Shown in pieces: positions 27,016-34,972 of a stretch of DNA of 64,000 nt (the first letter of the stretch is position 1; each line of letters begins with the position of its first letter). The translations under genes and the position numbers were made by a program. Location of the stretch: the NCBI GenBank assembly GCA_016719385.1, contig JADJZA010000002.1, forward strand, positions 1-64,000, in the 5' to 3' direction. The notes below the pieces were generated by a model. The model saw only the letters and a program-made list of their open reading frames with translations. It was not told where the DNA came from and did not search any database. Source of the stretch: Candidatus Microthrix subdominans. GTDB taxonomy: Bacteria; Actinomycetota; Acidimicrobiia; Acidimicrobiales; Microtrichaceae.

Positions 27016-27244
27016 GAAATCATGCTCCCCGCTGAGTTGCTCGAAAGATGCGACGACGCTGGGACTTTGCCGACCCAGGCCTGACGTGCGGTTCGACCGC
27101 AGAAGATTATGACACGAGGTGAACTGACTCGCCTTGATGCCTGGCAGAGATTCTTGTGCCGCTTTCAGGCTGGTCAGCTACGTGGGAGCTGGGTTGGTTT
27201 CGCGGTCCCACATAGCGATCTCCACCCGGTTTCGACCACCATGT

Positions 27245-27395
27245 TTGGACGTATTCGTCGGCGTCGAACGTGGTGATCACCACGACGCGCAACGGGTCGT
27301 CCACACCTGGACCGGCGAGCTGGCTTGTTGCCTCCACCCCGTCGAGGTTCGGCATCCGAGTATCGAGAAGGCAGACGTCGGGCCGCAGGTGGCGT
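27245..27395 (-). pseudogene. Response-regulator receiver domain, fragment
   Basis: RPDVCLLDTRMPNLDGVEAT and RVVVITTFDADEYVQ are the phosphoacceptor Asp region and the conserved Thr region of a NarL-type receiver domain. The first beta strand, the Lys region and the DNA-binding domain are missing. On its 5' side it runs head-on into a cupin fragment at about 27396. It is the product of a rearrangement. Confidence 0.65.
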
Positions 27396-27768
27396 GGACC
27401 GGCTCCCACCTACAAATGACTCTGATGAGTATCGAGCCCGGTCGTGACGTCGGACTGGAGGTCCACCCGAGGGCGATCAGTTCCTTCGCATCGAGTCTGG
27501 ACGAGCGCGGGTACAGATGGGGCCGACCGAGCACGACCTGCCTTTCGACGAGGAGGTCGGGGGTGACTGGGCGATCCTCGTCGCCGCCGGGGTGTGGCAC
27601 AACATCTCTGATATCGATGACGTGCCCCTTAAGCTGTACGCGATCTACGGGCCGCCCGAGCATCCCCACGGGACGGTCGATGCGACCGTGGGGACTCCGG
27701 CTGAGTTGAACGCCGAAACCGGTTCCGGCCTCGGCATTGGCAGCCTCAGCGGCCAGGGCACACTGTGA
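27396..27768 (+). pseudogene. Cupin-domain protein, 5'-truncated second copy
   Basis: TWTGSHLQMTLMSIEPGRDV and GLEVH, then after shifts MGPTEHDLPFDEEVGGDWAI, LVAAGVWHNISDIDDVPLKL and YAIYGPPEHPHGTVDATVG. It is a close paralogue of the intact cupin at 20837-21262 but lacks the first 30 residues and has two frame breaks. Where they are missing, a receiver-domain fragment is joined on the other strand. The C-terminus is about 15 residues longer than in the intact copy. Confidence 0.75.
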
Positions 27769-27927
27769 ACCGCGTCGATCGGCAGCTCGCTCCTCTTGCC
27801 GGTTCGGCATAACCGGCCAGGCCGCTGACAGCGAACCGCGCGTCGACTTGCAGGTTGATCGCATCATCGATGTCTGGATGCGTCCACGGCCCGTCGTGGT
27901 GACGGGAAACATTCGCGACTGATCCGC

Positions 27928-28791
27928 TCAGCGGGGAAGCGGCACGTGCGGCTCATGGTCGTTTGGCACGCGGGAGAATCGTTGGGCGATCCAGTCGGCC
28001 TTGGCCTCCTCGATCCGCTCTGGGTCGCTGTGGACGAAATTCCACCAGATGTGGCGTTTGCCGACCGGATCGCCGCCGAGAACGATGGCGGTACCAGAGC
28101 CGCTGAGCGTTGCCGCGATCTCAGGGCGAAGCACCGCTAGCTGACCCAACGCGACCGGTTCGTCGTTGACCCGTACCTCGCCGACGAGCGACAACACCGC
28201 CAGCTCCCGAAGGTCCGACACGATCGGAACTGGCGACCCGGCGTCCAGCTCGATCTCCGCCAGCACTAGGGGTGACGAACCGGTCACCGGCGAGTCCAGG
28301 CCCCAGCCGGAGCCGACGGCGACTCGCACCGAGGATCGGCCGGTCGTGTCGGTCGGGATGTCGGCTGTAGCGGTGTGCTCGAACGATGGTGCCGCGTTCT
28401 CGGCATCGGCCGGCAGGGCCACCCAGGTCTGGAGACCGTGCATCGTTCGGGTCGTCGGCCGATCGTCGGGGTGAGATCGTTCAGTGTGTGTGACTCCGGA
28501 CCCAGCGGTCATCCAGTTGATGGCTCCCGGCTCGATGGTCTCCACCGCCCCGGTCGAATCGCGATGCACCATGCGGCCCTCGAACAGATACGTCACGGTG
28601 GACAGCCCGATGTGGGGGTGGGCGTCGACGTCGATCCCCGATCCAGCTGCGAACGTCTCCGGGCCGATGACGTCGGCGTAGATGAACGGACCAACCATGC
28701 GACGCTTGCGATACGGGAGAAGACGCCGCACCTGGCCGCCGCCGACCGGTCGAACCCTGGGATCGATGCGGAGTTCGATGGCTGAACTCAT
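27928..28791 (-). CDS. Pirin-family protein (copy D, intact)
   Basis: A 287-residue intact pirin from ATG 28791 (MSSAIELRIDPRVRPVGGGQ). The first cupin has DVDAHPHIGLSTVTYLFEGR and WMTAGSGVTHTERSHPDDRP, giving the His-His-His-Glu iron site (HPH, HTE). The central part is HGLQTWVALPADAENAAP, and the second cupin ends in AIVLGGDPVGKRHIWWNFVH. Pirins of this type have been linked to quercetinase activity and to redox-sensitive regulation. This is the only complete pirin of the five in the region, so it may be the functional copy. It is followed upstream by a small conserved gene, 11 bases from its start. Confidence 0.92.
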   Translation of the reverse strand: MSSAIELRIDPRVRPVGGGQVRRLLPYRKRRMVGPFIYADVIGPETFAAGSGIDVDAHPHIGLSTVTYLFEGRMVHRDSTGAVETIEPGAINWMTAGSGVTHTERSHPDDRPTTRTMHGLQTWVALPADAENAAPSFEHTATADIPTDTTGRSSVRVAVGSGWGLDSPVTGSSPLVLAEIELDAGSPVPIVSDLRELAVLSLVGEVRVNDEPVALGQLAVLRPEIAATLSGSGTAIVLGGDPVGKRHIWWNFVHSDPERIEEAKADWIAQRFSRVPNDHEPHVPLPR

Positions 28792-28802
28792 GGCGGGTCC
28801 CC

Positions 28803-29117
28803 TCAATCGTTGGACGATGTCCTGAGCTCTGCGAGGCGACGAAGAGCCAAGGCATCTTTGGGCGCGGTGTCTAAGCCGTAGGAGGCGCTGAACAGACCGG
28901 CGTGACCGCACCCACAGTGCAGCGCGACCAGGATGGCCGAATCACCGGGGTCCGACGCCCCTTCGAACCGCACGATCTCATCGACCTCGACAGTGGTGGC
29001 GCAGTCTCCCTCGCACGCACCGCAGTGCAGCTCGCCGTCAGGGGCCGCGATGAAGTCCTCGATGTAGCCCTGGGAACGAAGCCGGTTCATCGCCGTCGAC
29101 AGGGTCTCCATGCGCAT
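28803..29117 (-). CDS. Small conserved protein with paired Cys motifs
   Basis: A 104-residue protein: METLSTAMNRLRSQGYIEDF, then HCGACEGDC, VDEIVRFEGASDPGDSAILV and ALHCGCGHAGLFSASYGLD. The layout (TAMNRLRxxGYxxDF ... VVRFEGxxDPxDxAIL ... G.YG) matches small proteins often labelled phosphoribosylpyrophosphate-synthetase-like; that label has no catalytic basis here. CxxCxxxC and HCGCGH could bind zinc. It ends 12 bases before the pirin start and is probably its operon partner. Confidence 0.75.
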   Translation of the reverse strand: MRMETLSTAMNRLRSQGYIEDFIAAPDGELHCGACEGDCATTVEVDEIVRFEGASDPGDSAILVALHCGCGHAGLFSASYGLDTAPKDALALRRLAELRTSSND

Positions 29118-29311
29118 CAGGATTCCTCCTCGCCAGGGTCTGGCTCAGTCGACAAGACGGTCAATTCGGCTTGTAGGGGCGGCTCGAAACTCATCACATG
29201 ATCCTAAGGACGTCGAACTAGTCCCATGATGCTACTTCCCCTCCTGCCGAGAAGGATGAACCGCCCTGCGAATCGGTTGACACGTCGTAAACCGGCCACG
29301 CACGACACGGG

Positions 29312-29650
29312 GTGGCCTGGCCGCCGATTTCGAGACCCAGCCCCCGGGACATGGAAATTTTGACCTGGGTGCTCCACGGGTCCCTGGTGCACCAGGACTC
29401 CGAGGACAACTCCGAGGTGATCTATCCCGACCTGGCCCACCGCTTAAGCGCTGGCATCGGACCTACCAGATGTGGATCCCGCCCGGCGAGCGGCATCCAG
29501 CCCGGCTACGGACAACATGGGCTCGATAACCGCCTCCGGGGAGGAGGCCTCGTCCCGGTCGCTTCGGGCTTGGCCGAGCACGACCGGGACGCCGCCATCC
29601 GGATCAATAACTGCGACGCTGCGTCTTCCGCAGCACGGCTTGACATCAGT
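29312..29650 (+). pseudogene. Pirin-family fragment (copy E)
   Basis: RDMEILTWVLHGSLVHQDSE, DNSEVIYPDLAHRLSAGI and, in another frame, YQMWIPPGER, then RGGGLVPVASG and DRDAAIRINNCDAASSAARL. It parallels copy A at 17677-18446 segment by segment, but the first 60 residues and the end are missing. A decayed duplicate. Confidence 0.65.
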
Positions 29651-30101
29651 TGGAGCGGTGGGGGTGGGAGTGGGGCAATTGTGGTGGCGGCTGTAGGACT
29701 CCCGCCTTCCTCCGAGCCGGCGGGAAGCTTGACGGAGGTTTTGCGGAAAAGCGGGAGCTCTATAGCCGCTCGACAGCGCTGAGCTGTTCTTTTCCACCAT
29801 AAGGTAGCGAACCAGCTATTGCGAGCGATGTCGGGGGAGAAGCCGGTCGATTCGTCATATTGGTGCGAACCCCGTGAGACGCCCGGTAGAATCTCGCAGG
29901 TGGTTGCCCGACTGAGAGCCTGAACGGCGCCCCCCGGCGGGGTGCACGCATGGCCCGCCGTGTTCAGGGCAATGGAGGGGAGATGCGGGTTCACCCCGGA
30001 GTCGATGCTGGGCATGGTCGCCGCCGACGCTCTCGTCGTCGTCGAGGTTCGAGAAGTCGTGCCCCACCGGCACGCGCCCCAGAGCTGATGTCGGACGGGG
30101 A
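29651..30101. other. About 450 bp without a recognisable gene
   Basis: Between the pirin fragment and the second att-like repeat no frame holds a named domain or a convincing start with ribosome-binding site. It may contain the boundary of the accessory segment that ends at the repeat. Confidence 0.4.
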
Positions 30102-30155
30102 GCGGGCCATTTATGGGTCACAAACTCCGGCGTATAGCGCGGTAGGAGGTGGTAT
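30102..30155 (+). repeat. Att-linked repeat, copy 2 (upstream half)
   Basis: GCGGGCCATTTATGGGTCAC at 30102 is joined to CTCCGGCGTATAGCGCGGTA at 30125 and GGAGGTGGTAT. The same pair in the same order occurs at 33022-33072, and separate parts at 14749, 16241, 30329 and 31482. It precedes the tRNA-like half at 30224 by about 70 bp. Confidence 0.75.
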
Positions 30156-30219
30156 CCGCTGACCCGGACAACCCAAAAACCCATTAGATACCAGGCCCTA
30201 CCAGTTCCTACTGTCTGTA

Positions 30220-30567
30220 TGGACTGACTCGTAATGCGCAGGTCAGGAGTTCGATTCTCCTCCCGGGCTCCAAAAGCCGTTGAGATTGCAGTGATCTGAG
30301 AGCCTTGGCGCCTGGTCGCTGAGGTGCCCGGGCCACTTATGGGCCACAAACTGGCTCGATTTTGAACAGCTCGAGGTGGAGATGGGAACCGATCTCCGGG
30401 TGTGTCCACCTTCCTGGCCGGCTCCGGCTTGGGCAACCAATTGATCCAGAACTGCCGCCCGGGCCCTAAGGCTGCTGTTTGGCAGACAGCTTCCAGCGCA
30501 CCCCACGGCACCTCGGATCAGATGTCACCAGATCATGCAGCAGTCCCGGGCGGACTGCTGCATGATC
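30220..30567 (+). repeat. Att-like repeat unit, copy 2 (tRNA-Thr 3' half plus flank)
   Basis: CTGACTCGTAATGCGCAGGT (30224-30243), CAGGAGTTCGATTCTCCTCC (30244-30263) and CGGGCTCCA form the anticodon loop (CTCGTAA, anticodon CGU), variable loop, T-arm with its GTTCGATTC loop, and acceptor 3' strand ending CCA of a tRNA-Thr-like gene. The 5' half (D-arm, GGAGCCC strand) is absent. About 290 bp downstream match copy 1 at 16.2 kb, including GGGCCACTTATGGGCCACAA (30330-30349) and GCTGCTGTTTGGCAGAC. Tyrosine integrases often cross over in a tRNA anticodon or T loop and leave such 3' halves, so an attachment site is the best reading. No integrase gene is seen. Confidence 0.7.
30531..30567 (+). terminator. 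Perfect 16-bp hairpin
   Basis: GATCATGCAGCAGTCC (30531-30546) and GGACTGCTGCATGATC (30552-30567) are perfect inverted repeats around a CGGGC loop. No T-run follows. It could be a terminator, a cruciform, or one end of a small mobile repeat. Copy 1 of the unit has only the left arm (GATCACGCAGCAGTCT near 16452-16467). Confidence 0.5.
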
Positions 30568-30671
30568 GGTGTCAGGTTGTGTTTGGGCTTGGTCGTTGGC
30601 GTGGTGGAACTCCCTGGGTCTAGTGGGGCCGAGCGACTCGGCAGGTTGCATCGGCGAGTAGCCTGGCGGTC

Positions 30672-30893
30672 ATGGAGCTGACGTCGGTGATCGAGACCCG
30701 TCCTGGGGTGCGAAGCGGCAAGCCATGTTTTGTTGGGACGCGGATAGCAGTTTATGACGTCTTGGATTATCTGGCATCGGGCATGACCGTCGATGAGATC
30801 GTCACAGATTTTCCCGAGTTGACGGCAGACCATGTTCGGGCTGCGATCGAGTTCGCTGCGATGCGTGAGCGGCGGCTCGCCACCCCGGCGTGA
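30672..30893 (+). CDS. DUF433-family antitoxin
   Basis: A 73-residue protein from ATG 30672. ETRPGVRSGKPCFVGTRIAV, YDVLDYLASGMTVDEIVTDF and PELTADHVRAAIEFAA are the complete DUF433 HTH-like fold. DUF433 genes regularly precede DUF5615 PIN-like genes and are taken as their antitoxins. The stop overlaps the next start (GTGA at 30890-30893). Confidence 0.9.
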   Translation: MELTSVIETRPGVRSGKPCFVGTRIAVYDVLDYLASGMTVDEIVTDFPELTADHVRAAIEFAAMRERRLATPA

Positions 30894-31228
30894 GGCTGCT
30901 GCTCGACCAGAACCTGTCCCGACACCTTGTTCGTCAGCTCGCTGTCGAGTTCCCTGGTAGCGAGCACGTCACCGGCGTTGGTCTCGACACGGCGACCGAT
31001 GTCGAGATCTGGGAGTACGCGGCGGACCAAGGGTTTGTCATCGTGTCGAAGGACTCTGATTTCCGGCAGCTCGCGTTTCTGAACGGGCCGCCCCCGAAGG
31101 TCGTTTGGTTGCGGCTCGGCAACGTGTCCACGCTGGACATTCTCCAGACACTGCGCCGCCATCAAAATGCGATTGCTGCCTTTTCGGACGCTGCCGATGA
31201 GGCACTACTCGTTGTTCCATCCACCTGA
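30890..31228 (+). CDS. DUF5615 PIN-like toxin
   Basis: A 112-residue protein. MRLLLDQNLSRHLVRQLAVE has the first acidic residue; VGLDTATDVEIWEYAADQGF and VIVSKDSDFRQLAF carry the KDSDF acidic motif; PPPKVVWLRLGNVSTLDIL completes the Mut7-C/DUF5615 fold. It is thought to act as a nuclease toxin with the DUF433 partner encoded just upstream. Both genes are intact. They lie between two att-like repeats (30.2 and 31.5 kb), a typical place for cargo. Confidence 0.9.
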   Translation: MRLLLDQNLSRHLVRQLAVEFPGSEHVTGVGLDTATDVEIWEYAADQGFVIVSKDSDFRQLAFLNGPPPKVVWLRLGNVSTLDILQTLRRHQNAIAAFSDAADEALLVVPST

Positions 31229-31481
31229 CAGTTCAATCCCGTTCCGCCCGTCCCACAGACGACCCCGGCGGGGTCGAGCGTGTCCGGATCGCCTGTCAGC
31301 GATAACACCAGCGCGCGGACAGCAGCGCGTTCCATCGGAACGAGACGACGACCATCACGCAGATCGCCGGGTGGGCGGGCTGTCCCAAACCCAGGCCCCC
31401 ATACTCACCTCAGCTGGCGGTCAACACCAGGTCATCGACGTGGATCGATCCACCTGCCGCAGACCACAATCAGTCCACATT

Positions 31482-31628
31482 CTCCGGCGTATGACGCGGT
31501 AGGAGGTGGTACCTGGTGTTAAGGACGACCCAAATATCGCTTGGTACCAGGCCCTACTAGTTCCTACGAAGCATCTGGCCTGACTCGTAATGAGCAGGGC
31601 AGGAGTTCGATTCTCCTCCCGGGCTCCA
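31482..31628 (+). repeat. Att-like repeat unit, copy 3
   Basis: CTCCGGCGTATGACGCGGTA plus GGAGGTGGTA (31482-31511), then CTACTAGTTCCTAC, then TGACTCGTAATGAGCAGGGC (31581-31600) and AGGAGTTCGATTCTCCTCCC plus GGGCTCCA to 31628. This is the same order as copy 2: R1, a 70-bp spacer, then the tRNA-Thr(CGU)-like 3' half. Downstream it diverges from copies 1 and 2 except for GCGGGCCACTT at 31690. The DNA from 31229 to 31481 shows no gene. Confidence 0.75.
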
Positions 31629-31755
31629 AGAACCGTTGCAATTGCAAGGGTTTTGAGATTTCTAGCCGTCGCTGGAGAAAGCCTGCGGGCCACTTTGAAG
31701 GTGGCCCGCTTATTTTGGGGTGCGACTCCGGGTCAGCCTGAGAACCCAGTCACTG

Positions 31756-32432
31756 TCAGCGATGCCGCTTGGCCGCGAGCTTGAGTGCGTCGGCGGGCGA
31801 CTGTTCGGTCGTTCTAGCTCGACGGTCAGCGATTGCTTGACCTCGTTTGGTGTGCCAACTGTGTCGTTGTGACTCCGGGAGGCCGCGAGCGGCGATTCGG
31901 TCGAGGTGCTGGACAGCCCTGCTGGAACGGACGTCCTCGATCTCGCCGAGGAGTTCTCGGACGGTCATTGGGTCGATCAAGCGACTGAAGACAAGCGTGT
32001 CGACGAACTCGATGTCCTTTTCCGGCCGGCGATTAGCTTTGCAGCGGCCAGGTCGTGCGGGTCCAAGCACCAGCCAGTTGCTCCAGAACTCGGATCGACC
32101 TCTGGGATCAGCCGGTCAAACCAACACTTCTCCAGCGCCGACGTGTCGATCGAGATCCCGTCGACGTGAAAGCCGAAGGACTCTTGGAAGCGGGAGTCCT
32201 GTGCAAGGGAACCGTCAAGGTGGTCTGATAGCCGTTAGACCTCGGCGCGGTCGGCCGCCACCGGCATGATGTCTACCTCAGCCGACATCATGAGGCTGGG
32301 ATCAAGAATCGTTGCCGAATACGAGGCGAGAATGGACTGGGAGCCCATGATGACAATGGCCCCGCTGGCACCCTCGGAGCGGAGCACTTCTCGGGCCGCC
32401 CGGATGCTGTGGTGAAATTGTTCGAGGTTCAT
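31756..32432 (-). pseudogene. DUF6036 nucleotidyltransferase-like protein, frameshifted
   Basis: The start at 32432 gives MNLEQFHHSIRAAREVLRSE and GAIVIMGSQSILASYSATIL, the nucleotidyltransferase-fold start of DUF6036, then SLMMSAEVDIMPV. After shifts near 32240 and 32060 the frame reads FGFHVDGISIDTSA, WCLDPHDLAAAKLIAGREKD and IEFVDTLVFSRLIDPMTVRE, and ends at 31756. This resembles the toxin-like half of AbiEii-type modules. It overlaps the HTH gene upstream by 4 bases (ATGA). Together they look like a toxin-antitoxin pair whose toxin is broken at one or two places. Confidence 0.65.
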
Positions 32433-32920
32433 CGCTGCAGCCCGTGAACCGCCCGTCGACGTTCGTCATCGGTGAGAACGCCGGCAAACGGTGAGCTCTG
32501 GCGGAGATCTCGTGCGAACTGATCGACCGAAGTGAGAAGTGAGCAGACCGGGCCGGGTCCCAGTTCCAGTAGCGACTCCCAAACGTCAACCCACGGCTGT
32601 TCGTGCTGGCCGATCAATCGCATTTCCTTAAGGTTCTCCCGCGCTTTGGCGATCACTCGCTCTGGGTTGCGTCGAAGCCGCTCGGCCACCGCCGAGCTGA
32701 GCGCCAGTGATCGACGCTCTTCAAACGTCATGGTCGGCACGGCAGCAAGATCGAAGTGCATAGCGCGCATGACCCTGGACAGAGTGTCGGTCCTTGGGCT
32801 GACGCGATCGCGCTCGTAAGTGTTGATCCGCTCCCTGGACGTCGCTGCCAGTTCGGCCAATTGCCCCTGCGACAGGCCGAGTTCCCGGCGACGAGAAGCG
32901 ATCAAGTCGGCAGCACTCAT
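32429..32920 (-). CDS. XRE-family HTH protein (putative antitoxin)
   Basis: About 163 residues from MSAADLIASRRRELGLSQGQ at 32920. The HTH is LGLSQGQLAELAATSRERIN, followed by TYERDRVSPRTDTLSRVMRA. The C-terminal part (RNPERVIAKARENLKEMRL, VWESLLELGPGPVCSLLTSV) is helical and probably contacts the partner. A longer in-frame start exists at 33031, but it runs into the repeat at 33.02-33.07 kb. It overlaps the DUF6036 gene. Confidence 0.8.
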   Translation of the reverse strand: MSAADLIASRRRELGLSQGQLAELAATSRERINTYERDRVSPRTDTLSRVMRAMHFDLAAVPTMTFEERRSLALSSAVAERLRRNPERVIAKARENLKEMRLIGQHEQPWVDVWESLLELGPGPVCSLLTSVDQFARDLRQSSPFAGVLTDDERRRAVHGLQR

Positions 32921-33021
32921 TCGTTCAGTGTATCTGAACCGATACGGGCTGGCGAGCACGTCGAGGAACTGGTCTCGGCCATGGCGGCTTCGGCTGCTCT
33001 CATCCGCAGCGAAGGCGGGGG

Positions 33022-33072
33022 AGCGGGCCACTTACGGGCCACAAAAACTCCGGCGTATGACGCGGTAGGAGG
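33022..33072 (+). repeat. Att-linked repeat, copy 4 (partial)
   Basis: AGCGGGCCACTTACGGGCCA at 33022 is joined to CTCCGGCGTATGACGCGGTA at 33048 and GGAGG. Same order as at 30102-30155, but no tRNA-like half follows; a PIN-domain fragment is 70 bp away. It marks the right limit of the repeats seen in this window. Confidence 0.65.
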
Positions 33073-33142
33073 CACGTCACCGACGTTGGTCTCGACACGG
33101 CGAGCGATGCCGAGACCTTGGACGACGCGGCGGACGTGCGAG

Positions 33143-33526
33143 TCAGCTGGGGGAGTCCGAGTGCAGCTTCAGATCGGTGTGTCGTGCCAGCGCGAGGAAG
33201 TCGGCGTCGGCGTGGAGGATCTCGGCATCGACGCGTGCGGCGACTGCGTCGATGAGGCAATCGATGAGCTTGCGGACGGTCTCACCGCTGGCACGGCACG
33301 TCCGGTGCATGAACGCAGCGGTCTCGTAGTCAGCGGGAGTTGTGGGAACCATCGTCGCTCGTGCCAGCAGTCGGCGTAGCTGGATCAGGTGGTGCTCGCT
33401 GCGAGCGCCGGCAAGGACCTCCATCGACACGACGTCACATATCGCCAGGTCCGCATCGACCGGGCCTGATCGATGCCGAGCGGCTCGCCTGCCACGTGGC
33501 GCAGAGCAAGGTTGACCGCTGTACAC
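33143..33526 (-). pseudogene. PIN-domain (VapC-like) protein, 5'-truncated
   Basis: VDADLAICDVVSMEVLAGAR, SEHHLIQLRRLLARATMVPT, ETAAFMHRTCRASGETVRKL and IDCLIDAVAARVDAEILHAD, then ADFLALARHTDLKLH. These are motifs two to four of a PIN-domain RNase. The first ~20 residues with the opening Asp (usually MI-VDTSVWI) are missing; the upstream sequence runs into the end of the TetR gene. No antitoxin gene remains. Not expected to be active. Confidence 0.65.
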
Positions 33527-33536
33527 CTACGTGCGG

Positions 33537-34181
33537 TCAAGCGTCGGGTGGGTTTCGACCATGATCGGCTGCACGGCGGAGCGCTCCATCGAGCAGCTCC
33601 GACCACTGGGCGATGATCGGTGAGCGGCGTCGCCGGTCGTCGCCGAGCAGGTTTGCCAGCCCGAGGCCGCGTGCCATGTCGATCGTCGCTTGGATCAGTG
33701 GGCGCACCCCCGGGTTCTGATCGTCGACGCCGAGCAGTTGCACCGTCGCCCCGTACACCTGTCGGCCGACGCGGGTCTCCAGGGTGACGACCCGCTTGCG
33801 CAGCTGAGGCTCGGCCGCGGACGCCACCCACAGCGCAAGCGCCGCATGAAACAGCTCGCCGGTGTGCATGTCTACGACCATCTCGACCACGCGCTGGGTC
33901 GAGATGGTCTCGTCGCCCTGGGCCTCGATGTAGCGGTGGATCTCCAGGGCCCGGGCCTCGGTCATGTGTTCGACCGCAGCGACGAACAGATCCTCGCGGG
34001 TGGGAAAATGGTGCTGCGCCGCGCCGCGGGACACCCCGGCCCGCTCCGCAACAACCGTGACGGTGCTTCCCGACCAGCCCACCTCGGCGAGGCAGCCGAC
34101 GGCCGCCTCCAGCAACGCAAGGCGGGTCGCCCGGCTTCGATCCTGCTGGGGGCCCTTCACCGGTGGTTCGGTGGTGGTCAC
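33537..34181 (-). CDS. TetR-family regulator of the catabolic operon
   Basis: About 214 residues from GTG 34181 (TTEPPVKGPQQDRSRATRLA). The HTH is STVTVVAERAGVSRGAAQHH followed by FPTREDLFVAAVEH. The C-terminal domain (GELFHAALALWVASAAEPQL) is of the TetR_C type. The start overlaps the enoyl-CoA hydratase stop (GTGA), so it is the last gene of the operon. Self-regulation of the pathway by an acyl-CoA intermediate is the likely scheme (inference from context). Confidence 0.88.
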   Translation of the reverse strand: MTTTEPPVKGPQQDRSRATRLALLEAAVGCLAEVGWSGSTVTVVAERAGVSRGAAQHHFPTREDLFVAAVEHMTEARALEIHRYIEAQGDETISTQRVVEMVVDMHTGELFHAALALWVASAAEPQLRKRVVTLETRVGRQVYGATVQLLGVDDQNPGVRPLIQATIDMARGLGLANLLGDDRRRRSPIIAQWSELLDGALRRAADHGRNPPDA

Positions 34182-34972
34182 TCTGCCCAGCGCGGCGGTC
34201 GGCGTTCCATGAACGACGCGATGCCCTCTTGTGCATCCTCGGACGAGAAAAGCGTTGCCGACATCTCGATCAGGCGCTCGGCATCGGAGTCGAACGTCGT
34301 GAGCATCGCGTGGGTGGTGAGCTGTTTCGAGGCGGCCAAGCCCTGGGCCGAGCACCTTCGGAACGAGGCTGCAAGCTCGGCCACGGCCGCATCGGGGTCC
34401 TCCGCCGTGATCGTGACCAGACCGATTCGTTCTGCCTCGGCTGCATCGAAGCGATCGCCGGTGAGGTAGTAGCGCGACGCCGCGCGGTCGGTCAGACGCG
34501 GCAACACCGTGAGCGAGATGACCGCCGGGGACAGCCCCAGGCGGGCCTCGGTCAGCGCAAAGCTTGAGGTGAGCCCGGCGACGGTGAGGTCGCACGCCGC
34601 AAACAGTCCTAGCCCGCCCGCACGAACGTTGCCGTCCACTTTCGCCACCACCGGTTTGTCCAGCTCGATGATCTGGCGCAACAGCGCAACCAGACGTGCC
34701 ACGCCCTTTGCCGGGCCGCCCTCGCGGGCTCCTTCGGCCAGGTCGGCCCCCGCGCAGAACGTGTTGCCGGTGTGGGTGAGCACCACGGCGCGCACCGCAT
34801 CGTCGGCCTCGACGTCGCGGAGGTGGGCGGCGAGTTCCCCGACCAACCGCGAGCTCAGCGCGTTGCGGTTCTCCGGCGAATCCAACGTGAGCGTTGCGAT
34901 CCTGTCGTTATCGGAGCGGAGGACGACCGGCGAGTCTGCGGTGGGTGGGGTGGTGGGTGATGCGGTGGTCAT
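34178..34972 (-). CDS. Enoyl-CoA hydratase/isomerase family protein
   Basis: A 264-residue crotonase. IATLTLDSPENRNALSSRLV, VVLTHTGNTFCAGADLAEGA (first oxyanion segment) and KPVVAKVDGNVRAGGLGLFA with CDLTVAG (second oxyanion Gly), then EARLGLSPAVISLTVLPRL. The residues at the usual catalytic Glu positions are partly replaced (NVRAGGLGL in place of a GxxxGGGxEL pattern). It may hydrate a branched or isoprenoid enoyl-CoA, like AtuE or LiuC. Overlaps with both neighbours (TGATG upstream, GTGA downstream) place it in the operon. Confidence 0.9.
   Translation of the reverse strand: MTTASPTTPPTADSPVVLRSDNDRIATLTLDSPENRNALSSRLVGELAAHLRDVEADDAVRAVVLTHTGNTFCAGADLAEGAREGGPAKGVARLVALLRQIIELDKPVVAKVDGNVRAGGLGLFAACDLTVAGLTSSFALTEARLGLSPAVISLTVLPRLTDRAASRYYLTGDRFDAAEAERIGLVTITAEDPDAAVAELAASFRRCSAQGLAASKQLTTHAMLTTFDSDAERLIEMSATLFSSEDAQEGIASFMERRPPRWAE

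Noticed and set aside
30220..30272. Functional tRNA-Thr gene
   Set aside because: Only the 3' side is present. No D-arm or complementary GGAGCCC strand is found upstream, and the anticodon stem does not pair well.
29855..30511. Minus-strand reading frame containing EENRTPDLRIT
   Set aside because: This peptide is the reverse translation of the tRNA 3' half (T-arm and acceptor) and is a known false protein. The same applies to the frame at 31421-31693.
33386..34236. Minus-strand frame overlapping the TetR gene
   Set aside because: Arginine- and glycine-rich shadow of the TetR frame with no domain.
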